Counted from the first letter of the stretch, positions 18,554 to 27,638 are shown. The stretch: 56,469 nt of DNA from Chloroflexi bacterium HGW-Chloroflexi-9 (GCA_002840675.1 PHBR01000005.1:1-56469); one strand, 5' to 3'. Numbers and translations are program-made. The notes: generated by a model from the sequence alone, not told the origin.

Positions 18554-18790
18554 TCGAGCTCCTGGGGCGGCGGCTAGGTATTGCGCGGTCAGCCTACGCG
18601 AATCTGATGACTTGGGGAGGCTGCGGATGCACCGGCAGGACGGATGGCGCGAGAGCCCCGGCTCTGGATACGTCACCTAGGCCGCCCATGTCCCATCGGT
18701 GGTAGGGATGAGGCCGGGTAGGGAAGCGCAATCTGATGCTGTTTAGGGACGGGACTGGTCGGTCTGCGTGCGGCTGGCAGCCCGCGCCGC

Positions 18791-19559
18791 TCACCACCAA
18801 TGCCATCCGGTTACCTGAGATACGGTGCCGACGACCGTGGCACTGCCCACCAGACCGCTCAAGGCGAGTGCCCACTTCGGCGCGTGACGCTGCGGTCGGG
18901 TGACGACCACCTCGCTCGGCCCCGAGGCTTGAACGGGAGCAACATGGACTCGGTTGCCTTTCCCGTGGATCACGACTTCGACCGCCTGATTTGCTACGTC
19001 CGCCGATGGAACAGCGGCGTGGTCGGGAGTCCCCGCGCGCATTTCCGCTACGAGCTCGACCAGGCGATTGCGAACCTGGTCGACGATTCCCGCGAATGCG
19101 GTGGGCGAGGCGTTCCAGTACACCTCGTGGACCACCGCGAAGGGGTTACGGAGTTCCATGGTCATCATCCGTGCAACGTCGGCACCGCCAGGGAACGAGA
19201 GCTTCAGCTCGGTCCGTTGCGCGAGTCGCTCAATTTCGTCGATGCCCGATGTGACAGTAACCTCCTCGCCGCAGCGTGCGGCAACAACGGCGGGCAGGTC
19301 TGAGCGGCTGATTCGCTCACGCTTGTATTGGAAGTTGCCGCGGATGCCGTCGATGCAGATCGGCGCGAATATTCGGCGCCGGAAGACCGTCTTCGCTTTC
19401 GTAGCCTCGCAGTTCTCGCCCGGCCCACTCCCGGAGTTCAGGGCTGCCCGCCCGGCCCCCGAGGGCGACACATGCACGCAGACCATCGGCAAGGGAATGC
19501 TTCCCCGACAGCGCTGCTTCCTCGATCTTCCGCAAGAGATCGGTCTCGTCTCGCCGCAT
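18791..19559 (-). pseudogene. AbiTii-domain protein, frameshifted
   Basis: The first frame (ATG at 19559 after GGAGGCCAAGG) reads DLLRKIEEAALSGKHSLADG, then ELREWAGRELRGYESEDGLP, a close match to the AbiTii N-terminal domain. The sequence then changes frame near 19372-19382: the family's expected YR(R)IFAPI continues as RRIFAPICIDG in another frame, through to a C-terminal membrane segment (WALALSGLVGSATVVGTVSQ) and stop at 18791. The combined length fits a 2-nt deletion. AbiTii proteins are thought to be abortive-infection membrane proteins. As shown, only an ~80-residue N-terminal fragment could be made. It lies 85 nt behind the PIN gene, in the same orientation. Confidence 0.75.
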
Positions 19560-19644
19560 CCTTGGCCTCCGCGCTCAGCCAGGTACGCTTTTCGGATGCG
19601 GCCTGGGTGCAATTCATCAACGTCCGTCGCTGGCTCTCTCGTCT

Positions 19645-20676
19645 CTAGGACTGAGCTGTACGTCCGAGCTGCCATCCCTGGGGGGTCTTTACGAATGCGC
19701 CGCTCAGAGTCAAGGCAGACTCGAGCGATGGGAGCTCGATGGATGGACCAAGTTCGTCAAGAAGGGCCGCGGCACCGATCGGCTCGAACGAGGTCGCGAG
19801 CCGGCGTCCCGCCATCTGGAGAAGCGTCAGTTCACCGCGGGGTAGATGAAGGACTTCGGCGATAGCGGAGGCTGACGAATATTCGTCGACACGTGACTCC
19901 ACGAACGCCCAGATCCCGGTCGTGATGTCCGTGACTTTTCGTCCGAGCTGTAGACGATCGTCGACCTTGTGCGCCAAGGTTGGTCGCAAGGCAAACGGGA
20001 TACTTCCAAGCGCAAGCAGGAGAACGAGAGCGACACCGAAGCGGCGGTCGATCTGCTTCAGCGCGTAGGCAAGCCCTTCGATTCCGGCCAATGCGAGTTC
20101 AACGCTAAGCATCCCAAGCATCTCGTTCGACGACTGAGTGCGCACGGCGAGCAAAGGGCCGAGCCATGCAAGCCCCGTTGCAACCTCGAAGGCAACAAGA
20201 TCGTTGTCCTCGGACAAGGCTTTTGTTCCTAGCAACAGTGCAAGCGTCGCTGTGCCGACGTCGTCGGCGTCGCGTGCGGCTATCTGGGCGAGCAGCTCAT
20301 TCGTGGCGGGTACGCCGCCGACGTTGACCCAGCTGATCGTGGGAAGGTAGTCGCCACGCCAGACGTCTAACGCGGCACCTGTGCCTAGCCCTAGTTGGTC
20401 GGCGCGGCGCGGCAGATGCTCAAGAACTTCTTCATGAACATGGTCGGCCGCGAACACGCGGATGGCGCCGAGCGTCGCGAGCTGCTGAAGGCACGTCGGC
20501 CTCCCCGTTCGAACCGTTCGGAGCACATCCTGAAGGAGCACGTTGGTGTCAACAACCATCGGTCTCGTGCGAAGCCAAGGCTGGACGTTCGCGGTTGTCC
20601 AGCGATCCCGCCAAAGCTGCATCGCCGGTAGTGCACGTGCGTCGGGCGAGGTTGTAATCGGCACGCCGGCAGCCAT
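19645..20676 (-). CDS. PIN-domain protein with membrane segment
   Basis: About 343 residues. A PIN-type nuclease domain occupies ~30-190: MVVDTNVLLQDVLRT supplies the first Asp, a Glu follows in VHEEVLEHL, and the later acidic cluster is DADDVGTAT and LSEDNDLV. A membrane helix follows (GVALVLLLALGSIPFAL). A helical C-terminus may bind another protein. I start it at the ATG at 20676 rather than the TTG at 20742, because that TTG is part of a promoter-like TTGACA. PIN nucleases cut RNA. With the AbiTii gene behind it and the SIR2 set beyond, it probably belongs to the same defence island, perhaps as an abortive-infection pair with AbiTii. Confidence 0.72.
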   Translation of the reverse strand: MAAGVPITTSPDARALPAMQLWRDRWTTANVQPWLRTRPMVVDTNVLLQDVLRTVRTGRPTCLQQLATLGAIRVFAADHVHEEVLEHLPRRADQLGLGTGAALDVWRGDYLPTISWVNVGGVPATNELLAQIAARDADDVGTATLALLLGTKALSEDNDLVAFEVATGLAWLGPLLAVRTQSSNEMLGMLSVELALAGIEGLAYALKQIDRRFGVALVLLLALGSIPFALRPTLAHKVDDRLQLGRKVTDITTGIWAFVESRVDEYSSASAIAEVLHLPRGELTLLQMAGRRLATSFEPIGAAALLDELGPSIELPSLESALTLSGAFVKTPQGWQLGRTAQS

Positions 20677-20712
20677 GTTCGAGATGAGCGGGAAGTTGAC
20701 GATATAAGCACA

Positions 20713-20742
20713 TATGTACGCCTGGGTGGGTGCACCTGTCAA
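20713..20742 (-). promoter_or_regulatory. Sigma70-type promoter for the PIN/AbiTii genes
   Basis: On the minus strand a consensus TTGACA (20742-20737) is followed after 18 nt by TACATA (20718-20713), placing transcription start near 20705, just ahead of the ATG at 20676. The match to a -35 box is exact; the -10 is partial. Confidence 0.5.
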
Positions 20743-21087
20743 GACTTCGATCGGCCGATCGAACGGATTAGCATTTCTTTGGAATGCTTAAGGAGCCTGG
20801 CAACGGAGCTCGCGAATCTCGTGGAGCACGAGGCTCGATACTTGGCGGGAGTGCGCGCTAGCCTCTCGCCTAGCCCAGGTACATTCATCGAGTCACGGTT
20901 CTCGAAGCAAAGACGTCTCGGCTCGCGTATTTGGCGATGTACGCCGCGACTGCGGCACACTTCACAGAAGGCGATGTCTGCTAGGTGCCGAGCGGCGACA
21001 CCTCGTGGTCGCTCATCTCTACGCGAAGGAAGAGCTGCTCGGGCCGTGCTCCGCTGCTAGGGCGGTGCAGCAGACCCGAGCTGTTCC
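20743..21087. other. Intergenic boundary between defence island and plasmid-like module
   Basis: I find no gene, terminator or RNA in these 345 nt. Two short open frames exist on the plus strand (from 20779 and 20985), but they have Arg/Ser-rich shadow composition and no ribosome site. Confidence 0.45.
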
Positions 21088-23070
21088 TTACGCGGCTCTG
21101 TGGAGCCTGTTGTCGGCATCCCAGTCGGATGCGACGGGCGTCTTCAGCAGTGCGGGAAGCCACCCGGTGCCCGCCAGGAGCTCCTCGGCGGCCTTCGCCA
21201 TCGGCTGCTTCTTCAGGCCGGTGATGCGCTCGGCGGCCTCGTTGGAGACGCCTTCCTGCACCGCCTGCTGGATGTGTGCCTTCGTCACACGGCTGAGGTA
21301 GGCGTCTGCCGTCGGCTGCCAGTGCGCGGCCATGTCGAGCGACACGGCCGCGGCGAGCGTGTCCACCAGCGCGAGCGAGGGTCGCTTCGTATCCCACCGC
21401 TGCTGCACCGCGTACACGGTCCCCGCGACGCAGTGAGCGAGCAGGCCCATCCGACCCTCATCGTCGAGGGCGGCCACGAAGTCCCACAGGTCGTCCGAGT
21501 TCCTGGGGACTCGCTCCGCCCACGCCCGGTGGCGCTCCTCGAGTGCCTTCGCCGCCGCCGTTTCGCCGATCCCCTCAGCGTGATGCCCGAGCGGGGAGGC
21601 GGTCATGCGGACCTCTAGGCAATTGAGGTCTGCCGCCGAGCGGTAGAAGGTCTGGGCCGCGAGCGCGTGGGTGAGCGCGATCAACGCCACAACCGGCTGC
21701 TCGCCCAACACGAGGCGAAGGGCAAGCGTGCGGTGGGCGGTCAGATCCCGAACGAGCGCGTCAGACAGCGGCTTGCCGACGTCGCCGGCTTCGTCCTCGT
21801 CATCGTCAGCGCGCTGCTCGTCGTCGTGCACGCCTTCGCCCGTGTCGCCGCTGGCTGCGTCCTCGTCGCGCGAACGGCGATCGGGCTTCGCCTGCGGGAC
21901 GTCCTCCGCACGGACGAACCCGCGCTCGATCTGCGGGTCGCCATCTCGATCCAGCGAGACAAACACACCACTCCGCGCGATGACGTCGGGGTCGAACACG
22001 CGCTGTCGCTCGGAGAACTGCTCGATCGCGGCCTCGAGCTCGGTGAAGCGGGACTCCACGTCGTCCGGCACATCCTCATCGCCCTCGTACTGTTCGGCGC
22101 TGTCATCCCATTCGCGGCGCAGCGCCTCGTAGCGCTTCTGGTCCGCCTTGGAGAGCGGCACCTGCCGGGGATACTCGCGCCGCAGGCCGTGGCTGTAGGG
22201 GAAGTCTAGGTGCGCCTCGACCCACTTCCAGCCCTCCGCGCGCACCTCGTCGGCGAGGCCGTTGAGCCGCTCCAGTGCGAGGCGGTCGAGGAGCCCGGCA
22301 TCCTCGAAGAAGCCGCCGCCTTCCTCGCTGAATAGGTCACGCACCACCACACCGCCCGCCTGCTCGTAAGCGTCCACGCCGACGAAGATCGCCCGCCGGT
22401 CGGTGGGCGGGACGTGGGACTCCATCATGCGCGAGCGAATGACTCGCGGTTCCCGGTTCCAGCCGAGGTTCTCGTACACCTCCTCCTGCCGCGCGTGGTC
22501 GTCGCTGACGGCGAATGCCATCAGTTGTTCGAGCGTTACCTCGCCGTCCCGATAGAGCTGCATCAGGCGGGGGCTGACCGCTGCGAGCCGGAGCCGCTGA
22601 CGCACAGTGTTCGGCGAGACGCCGAACCGGGCCGCGATCTCTTCCGCGCCCCATCCGCGTTCCTCGCTCAACGCCCGAAACGCCTCGAATTGGTCGGCCG
22701 GGTGCATCTCGGTGCGGGTGACGTTCTCGTCGAGGCTGATCTCAAGCGCGTCGTGCGTCGCGTCCACGATGCAGCGGATCGGCTCCGTCCGCTTGATCTC
22801 TCGTCGCTTCGCGCGCAGCTCCAGCGCGAGCCGGCGGCCTTCGCCGGCGGTGACGAGGTAGTAGCCCGTGGCAGTTCCGTCGGCCTTCACCTCCGGCTGG
22901 ACGACGAGGTTCTGCAGCAGCCCCTTGTGCGCGATGCTCGCGGCGAGCGCCTGGATGGCCGCCTCCCCATGCGCCGTCTTGCGGGCGTTGTGGGGGGACT
23001 TCTTCAACTTGTTCAGCGGGATCAACACCTCGACGCCGTGAGTGGCGACGGGCTCAGTCTTCGTAGTCAT
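21088..23070 (-). CDS. Large ParB/RepB/Spo0J-family protein
   Basis: A 660-residue protein. Residues ~13-110 form a ParB N-terminal domain: IPLNKLKKSPHNARKT, then GLLQNLVVQPE and YYLVTAGEGRRLALELR. Residues ~120-190 form a KorB-like helix-turn-helix (TRTEMHPADQFEAF, WGAEEIAARFGVSPNTVRQR). The rest is long, acidic in the middle (~410-440) and helical at the end. ParB proteins bind centromere-like DNA for plasmid segregation or act as regulators. This long form is typical of plasmids and integrated elements and is often next to a helicase and a DUF6094-type methyltransferase, as here. No ParA gene is visible in the window. Start is the ATG at 23070 after GGAGG. Confidence 0.85.
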   Translation of the reverse strand: MTTKTEPVATHGVEVLIPLNKLKKSPHNARKTAHGEAAIQALAASIAHKGLLQNLVVQPEVKADGTATGYYLVTAGEGRRLALELRAKRREIKRTEPIRCIVDATHDALEISLDENVTRTEMHPADQFEAFRALSEERGWGAEEIAARFGVSPNTVRQRLRLAAVSPRLMQLYRDGEVTLEQLMAFAVSDDHARQEEVYENLGWNREPRVIRSRMMESHVPPTDRRAIFVGVDAYEQAGGVVVRDLFSEEGGGFFEDAGLLDRLALERLNGLADEVRAEGWKWVEAHLDFPYSHGLRREYPRQVPLSKADQKRYEALRREWDDSAEQYEGDEDVPDDVESRFTELEAAIEQFSERQRVFDPDVIARSGVFVSLDRDGDPQIERGFVRAEDVPQAKPDRRSRDEDAASGDTGEGVHDDEQRADDDEDEAGDVGKPLSDALVRDLTAHRTLALRLVLGEQPVVALIALTHALAAQTFYRSAADLNCLEVRMTASPLGHHAEGIGETAAAKALEERHRAWAERVPRNSDDLWDFVAALDDEGRMGLLAHCVAGTVYAVQQRWDTKRPSLALVDTLAAAVSLDMAAHWQPTADAYLSRVTKAHIQQAVQEGVSNEAAERITGLKKQPMAKAAEELLAGTGWLPALLKTPVASDWDADNRLHRAA

Positions 23071-23155
23071 GCTGTCTCTCCTCCTTGGGATCAGAGTTGG
23101 CGGGCGCGCGTTGCGCCCGGTCGTCGAGAGCGCGGGAGCCAGCGGCGCATCGTTC

Positions 23156-23576
23156 GAGGCGACCGCCGGCTCCGCGTCGTTGGGGCGTCACAGGAGACGC
23201 ATTTGCTCGCCGTCTTCGGAACCGAACCGATCCGAGACGGGGATCCAGTCCTCGCGCGACGGCGGGCGAACGCCGGTGCCCGCGAGGACGGTCAGGGCTT
23301 CGGGCGCGAAGTCCCGCGCGTCGAGGGCCTCCTGCGCGCCGTCGGCAGTGAGGCGGGCTTCCGCGAATAGGGCTTCGAGCGACTCCTCGTTGACTTCGCC
23401 GCCGCCGGCGAGCGAACGGGCGAGCTCGAGCGTCAGGTTGTCGCCATCTGCGCCGTGTGCCGCGAGGCCGCCGTCGCCGATCTCGCCTTCGACGATCAGC
23501 GACGCCTGGAGCTTGTGGGCGACCAGCAACAGCGCCTGTGCCTGAAGCGTGGCGCGGTAGGCGAAGTAGACGACGC
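23156..23576 (-). repeat. Helicase 3' end shared with the 7.4-7.8 kb remnant
   Basis: This segment matches 7357-7770 in the same orientation, beginning at GAGGCGACCG downstream of the stop and ending near codons for FAYRATLQ. It makes a direct repeat of about 415 bp flanking a 15.4-kb interval (7.8-23.2 kb). The divergence (several substitutions per 100 nt) and a small indel show it is not recent. Confidence 0.75.
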
Positions 23577-25341
23577 GCACCGGGCGGCGCTGGCCGATGC
23601 GCCATGACCGCCGGCTGGCCTGCCGCATCGTGTAGACCGAGTATTCGACCTCGTGCCAGACAATCGTCGGGAAGTCGATCAGATCCAGTCCCGTCTGGAC
23701 TAACCGGGGATGGACGAGCAGCACATCCACGCCCTCGCGGACGCGACGCGCTACCCACTCCTCGCGGCGGTCAGGCGCGACGGTGTCCGCCTTCAACACA
23801 GAGACACGGAGCCCGGCCTCGATGAGCACCCGCGCGAGTCGCGGAGTGAGGTCCCGCGTCTCCGTGTGCGTGACGTACACGAGCACGCGCCGGCCCTGTC
23901 GCCGCTCCTCCAAGGCGAGGTCCACGAGCGCCTGCTCCTTCGGGTAGAGCCGGTCGTCCGGCAGTGCCGTGGCGGAACCGATCACCTGCCCGGTCGAGCG
24001 GTCGATGACCTCCTCGCCTGCGGTGCAGGCATCGGGGTACGCGAGCAGCGCCTGGAGGTATGCACCGAGCAGGCGACGGGAGCCGGTGGCCAGCGCCGCC
24101 ATCACCGCCGCGTGCAGGTCCGCCGAGAGGTCTCGATACGCAGAGGCCTGTGACGGCCCGTCGCCGCTACCGCGGTCCATCCCAATCAGGCGGACTTCCT
24201 CGCGGTACTCGGGGAGGTCGGTCGCGACATCCGCGAGCCGGATGAAGACTGTGTTGCCGATCAGGTGGAACAGGATCGCGGGAGAGACGCCGGGCTTCTC
24301 CACGGTTCGCGTGCGATAGCCACGCCGCCGGCTCGAACGACCCTCATCGATCACATCGTCGCCACCGGTCTTGCGACTAATCCGTTCGACGATGCCGTAG
24401 CGAGAGACCCAGCGAGACTCCTCGCCATACGCGAACTCATTGCGCACCTCCGGCGAAAACCGCCAGAGCAGGTGGAAGAGCGTGGATGCGTAGCCGCCCA
24501 TGAGGGTGCCGGTGAGCGTGAGCGTCCGGCCGCAGGTCTCGGCGAGCGTGCCTGCGGCGATCCCCTGCGCCGAGCCCCGCGCCTTGTATTCGTGGGACTC
24601 GTCGGTGATCAGCAGGTCGAACGCGCCGGGCATCTGCCGATTGATGTAGTCGGCCAGCGGAACCCGTGCCGGCCCGTTGCGGTCGGCCTGCCAGAGCGGC
24701 GTGCCGCAGCGGTCGCAGGTGTGTCTCCGGCGCCCGAGTTCGGCGAGGTCGATCGGGATGCCCTCGTCGTCGAGGACCGTCTGCCAGCAGCCTGGACAGC
24801 AGTTGCGTCGCGCGACCTCGCCGCGTTCGTCGCGGGCAACACGTCCGGCATCGATGTCCGGCCGTCTGAGCACAGCAGGCTTCCAGTGGTACGAGAGCTT
24901 GGCCTTCTCGCGGGAGAGGATCACGAACAGCGGCCAGTGGCGGTCGAAGCGGAGCCGCCTGAGGTCGCTGATCGTGCTGACGATGACCGCCTCGGCAAGC
25001 GGCACCGTGTCTTCCACCTCGCGTTTCCACTTGCGGGTGAGGTGAGGCGGGCACAACACAAGCACGCGTCGGAACCCGGCGACGTACGCCGCCGACGCCC
25101 CGATCATCGTCTTGCCCGTGCCCATCTCGCCGACCACGTTGGTCCCGCGGTGGAGTTGGAGTGAGACCGCCGCCGCGCGGATGGCGTCGCCCTGGGCGCC
25201 CATCGGCCTACGTTTGAGGTTCGAGAGGTCGAAGCCCCAGTTGTCGCGAGTGCGTGCCGTGTAGACCGGCGGGTAAGCGCGCAGCACGGCGCGCGTGATC
25301 GCCTCGCCGTGTTCAGCGAGGAGTTCAGGAAGGGTCGTCAC
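23188..25341 (-). CDS. SNF2/DEAD-type helicase of the plasmid-like module
   Basis: A 717-residue superfamily 2 helicase. The Walker A is VVGEMGTGKT near residue 75, followed by VLVLCPPHLTRKWKRE. A four-Cys zinc-finger-like insert (CCPGC ... CDRCG) lies near 195-235, then LLITDESHEYKA (DESH box), TLTGTLMGG, and the C-terminal lobe (VYVTHTETRDL, LVHPRLVQTGLDL, SRRSWRIGQRRPV). Its last ~125 residues exist as a truncated copy at 7.4-7.8 kb. Its start overlaps the methyltransferase stop by 4 nt. Such helicases accompany ParB-like and DUF6094 genes on plasmids and integrated elements, where their exact role in replication or maintenance is not known to me. Confidence 0.88.
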   Translation of the reverse strand: MTTLPELLAEHGEAITRAVLRAYPPVYTARTRDNWGFDLSNLKRRPMGAQGDAIRAAAVSLQLHRGTNVVGEMGTGKTMIGASAAYVAGFRRVLVLCPPHLTRKWKREVEDTVPLAEAVIVSTISDLRRLRFDRHWPLFVILSREKAKLSYHWKPAVLRRPDIDAGRVARDERGEVARRNCCPGCWQTVLDDEGIPIDLAELGRRRHTCDRCGTPLWQADRNGPARVPLADYINRQMPGAFDLLITDESHEYKARGSAQGIAAGTLAETCGRTLTLTGTLMGGYASTLFHLLWRFSPEVRNEFAYGEESRWVSRYGIVERISRKTGGDDVIDEGRSSRRRGYRTRTVEKPGVSPAILFHLIGNTVFIRLADVATDLPEYREEVRLIGMDRGSGDGPSQASAYRDLSADLHAAVMAALATGSRRLLGAYLQALLAYPDACTAGEEVIDRSTGQVIGSATALPDDRLYPKEQALVDLALEERRQGRRVLVYVTHTETRDLTPRLARVLIEAGLRVSVLKADTVAPDRREEWVARRVREGVDVLLVHPRLVQTGLDLIDFPTIVWHEVEYSVYTMRQASRRSWRIGQRRPVRVVYFAYRATLQAQALLLVAHKLQASLIVEGEIGDGGLAAHGADGDNLTLELARSLAGGGEVNEESLEALFAEARLTADGAQEALDARDFAPEALTVLAGTGVRPPSREDWIPVSDRFGSEDGEQMRLL

Positions 25342-26384
25342 GACTTGGTACCGTCGGACGCGCCCGTATCGATCACTTCGATGTCGCCCGTGCGAAGGTT
25401 GAGCACCGTGACCGACGTCCGCATCACCTCGCGCTCCACCTCGACCTCCGGGTCAGGCGAGTAGACCGAGATGGACTCCTTGTAGGTGCGTCCCTTCACG
25501 AGCAGCCGCTGTTGCCCGGAATGGAGCACCACGCTGTCCAGGAACCCCGCGGCGACCATCACGGCGAGGTGCCCGCGCCGCAGCGGCATCAGCGGCCGGA
25601 CGCGACGCTCCTCCGGCGGCCAGAGCCGTTCCGTCAGGGCGACGTGCGCCCACACACCCGAGCGGCGCGCCTCAGCGGCGGCCTCGCCCGGATCGAAGTT
25701 GAACGACGTGAACAGCACGTCGCCGGCAGGGAGCACCGGCAACGCGCGCAACTGCTTCATCGCGCCTGCGGCTGGCAGCTCGGGCAGCGCACCCGACGCC
25801 CACGACTCGACGGTCGCGCGGCCGGAGGCGTCGGAGACCGGCGCTTCCCGCATCGTCCCGAAGAGGACGACTTGGTCGAACCGCTCGTGGAGCCCGCCAG
25901 GGAAGCGCCAGCAGGCCAGGTCGCGGTAGTGGCCGGCGAGATAGCGTGCCGAGGTCGCGAGCCGTCGCTGCGGCACGACGTAGATCAGCAGTCCGCCAGG
26001 GCGGAGCACCTTCGTCATCGCGGTGAGGAACGTGTGCTCCAACCGCCGTGCATTGAGGTCGATGTCATACGGCGGATTGAGAAAGAGGCAGGAGAATCCT
26101 GCTTCTTCAATCCGCGCGGTGAAGGCGCTCCCCGGGAGCGCGTGGTCGAGGACGCCGGCGGCTTCCTCGTAGCGGTCCGTCTCCAGCTCGATCCCGTATG
26201 TCTCGCCGCCGACGGTGGCGGCGAGCTGTTGCAGCGCCGCTCCCGTTCCGGCGCAGGGATCGACCAGGCGAACAGCGACACGGCCGCCGTGTGTGGCGGG
26301 CTGGATCATCGCGCCGATGCGGGCAACTACCTCGGGCGGTGTCGGGAAGTATCCCCCGACGGCAAGCGATTCAAGGCGTGGCAT
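25338..26384 (-). CDS. DUF6094-type SAM-dependent DNA methyltransferase
   Basis: A 348-residue protein with a Rossmann methyltransferase core. VRLVDPCAGTGAALQQLA is the SAM-binding motif, GIELETDRYEEA the second strand, and FSCLFLNPPYDIDLN the catalytic NPPY of N6-adenine methyltransferases. A later region (VLPAGDVLFTSFNFD) matches the accessory part seen in DUF6094 proteins of mobile elements. It probably methylates adenine in element or host DNA; no cognate nuclease is adjacent. The start ATG at 26384 follows GAGGCGTGCG. It is translationally coupled to the helicase. Confidence 0.82.
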   Translation of the reverse strand: MPRLESLAVGGYFPTPPEVVARIGAMIQPATHGGRVAVRLVDPCAGTGAALQQLAATVGGETYGIELETDRYEEAAGVLDHALPGSAFTARIEEAGFSCLFLNPPYDIDLNARRLEHTFLTAMTKVLRPGGLLIYVVPQRRLATSARYLAGHYRDLACWRFPGGLHERFDQVVLFGTMREAPVSDASGRATVESWASGALPELPAAGAMKQLRALPVLPAGDVLFTSFNFDPGEAAAEARRSGVWAHVALTERLWPPEERRVRPLMPLRRGHLAVMVAAGFLDSVVLHSGQQRLLVKGRTYKESISVYSPDPEVEVEREVMRTSVTVLNLRTGDIEVIDTGASDGTKS

Positions 26385-26420
26385 CGCACGCCTCGCGGTC
26401 GCGGACGAGCAGCTGTGCTG

Positions 26421-26999
26421 TCACGCGGCGTTCGCCAGCTCTTCCGCTGGCAGGGGAATCCGGTGTCCCCGGAGTGCGCGGCCAAGCGCCGTCTGCAACG
26501 CCTCAATGTCGGGCACGCAGCGCCAGGCGTGAATGCCGTGCGCGTCGAGCGGGCGGACGTCGCCGCTGTCCAGGCCGCGCTTCCAGAGCCACTCGCTCCA
26601 CGTTGGGTGGAGCGGGAGGTCGATCCGGCGGCTCAGGAACCGATAGTGCAGCGCCGGTGCTTCCGCCTCGGCGCGAGCGAGCAGGAGGAAGTCGGGGCCT
26701 TCGCCCGCGTAGAGCGCGGCTGACGGCACCAGCATCGCGTGTGTCGCGCCCGTGGCCGGCAACCGAGCCGTGTGGAAGCGGCAGTCGGCGCGCGCCTGCG
26801 GCGCGAGCGTGCAGTACCGGCCGCCCATGAGCGCGTCGTCGCTGATCACGGCGGGCTCGCCTTTGAGCAGACGCGCCCAGAGCGCGCGGATCGACTGCTG
26901 GTTCGAGATCATCGAGATGAACCACAGGTCGGCGCCGTCACGCGCGTAGGCGTCAACCGCGCCGGCGAACCCGGCGCAGCGGATGTGCATCGTCTCCAT
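26421..26999 (-). CDS. Hypothetical protein of the plasmid-like module
   Basis: 192 residues, no family recognised. Visible features: LWFISMISNQQSIRALWARL, GRYCTLAPQARADCRFHTARLP, and WSEWLWKRGLD. It is rich in aromatic residues and Arg and has no membrane segment. I prefer the ATG at 26999 because AAAGGAGA lies 6 nt upstream; the ATG at 27014, which overlaps the upstream stop as ATGA, is the alternative. It lies 37 nt ahead of the methyltransferase gene in one long leftward transcript. Confidence 0.65.
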   Translation of the reverse strand: METMHIRCAGFAGAVDAYARDGADLWFISMISNQQSIRALWARLLKGEPAVISDDALMGGRYCTLAPQARADCRFHTARLPATGATHAMLVPSAALYAGEGPDFLLLARAEAEAPALHYRFLSRRIDLPLHPTWSEWLWKRGLDSGDVRPLDAHGIHAWRCVPDIEALQTALGRALRGHRIPLPAEELANAA

Positions 27000-27010
27000 G
27001 GAGTCTCCTT

Positions 27011-27244
27011 TCATGTGAGGCGTTGGAAGCGCCCATGTGCGTCGAGGTGTCCGACCTCGGAGCGGGTAATCGAACTGGCGTCCGCCCAGCGTCCGTCCTC
27101 GAAGGCCGCCGCGAGCGCCCCCTCGAACCAGGCGTCCCAGCCCGGACCGTCCTCTGCGAGGCCGGGCGGGACCGGGAGGTCGAGGACGCCGGCGAGGTGG
27201 AGCCGCAGGACGCGGGTGCCCGGCGGGAGTGAGGGCGCCGTCAT
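27011..27244 (-). CDS. Small hypothetical protein
   Basis: A 77-residue protein (MTAPSLPPGTRVLRLHLAGV ... WDAWFEGALAAAFEDGRWA). It is not recognised. The ATG at 27244 overlaps the stop of the next gene upstream as ATGA, and its own stop overlaps the start region of the following gene, which supports it as a real coupled gene. No function can be given. Confidence 0.55.
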   Translation of the reverse strand: MTAPSLPPGTRVLRLHLAGVLDLPVPPGLAEDGPGWDAWFEGALAAAFEDGRWADASSITRSEVGHLDAHGRFQRLT

Positions 27245-27414
27245 CGCGGCGCTTCCGCGTCGGCGCGTGTCTGGCAGCGGGCGCAATACCGCGGGTCGGT
27301 TCGCGGCACGTTCGGCATCCGTCCGAAGGCGACGGTGCGGCCGCACAGCGTGCGGGCGAGGTGCCCGGGCAGGTCGTATCCGGACACCTGGATCACGTGG
27401 CGCAGGCGAGGCAT
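27241..27414 (-). CDS. Very small Cys-containing protein
   Basis: A 57-residue frame (MPRLRHVIQVSGYDLPGHL ... CGRTVAF ... YCARCQTRADAE). The single CxxC plus an earlier CG resembles half of a zinc ribbon. It is coupled by a 4-nt ATGA overlap to the next gene, and the upstream gene ends 5 nt before it. The role is unknown; its existence rests on the tight packing. Confidence 0.5.
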   Translation of the reverse strand: MPRLRHVIQVSGYDLPGHLARTLCGRTVAFGRMPNVPRTDPRYCARCQTRADAEAPR

Positions 27415-27419
27415 GACGT

Positions 27420-27638
27420 TCAGGCGGCCGTGCGCTCGCCGGCGCCATGGAACACCCCGCGCACGACGTTGGCGGGCGGGACGTCGGATGGCTCGAGGTC
27501 ATCGAGCCACCCCTCCGCCGCGAGGTAGCGTTCCACCGCCTCGGCGACGAGGTGCGTCATCGGCCGGCCCTGTGCCTGGCCGAGCCGGTAGAGCGGCGGG
27601 ATCAACCGCTCGGGGATCCTGGGGCTATACATCTGCAT
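27420..27638 (-). CDS. Small ribbon-helix-helix-like protein
   Basis: 72 residues beginning MQMYSPRIPERLIPPLYRLG, then TPMTHLVAEAVERYL-like sequence (GRPMTHLVAEAVERYLAAEG). This pattern, a short strand, a helix with a conserved turn and a second helix, fits ribbon-helix-helix repressors such as CopG/ParD-type proteins, which autoregulate plasmid genes. GAGGAGC sits directly upstream of the ATG at 27638. It overlaps the ArdC-like gene end by 14 nt. Confidence 0.6.
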   Translation of the reverse strand: MQMYSPRIPERLIPPLYRLGQAQGRPMTHLVAEAVERYLAAEGWLDDLEPSDVPPANVVRGVFHGAGERTAA

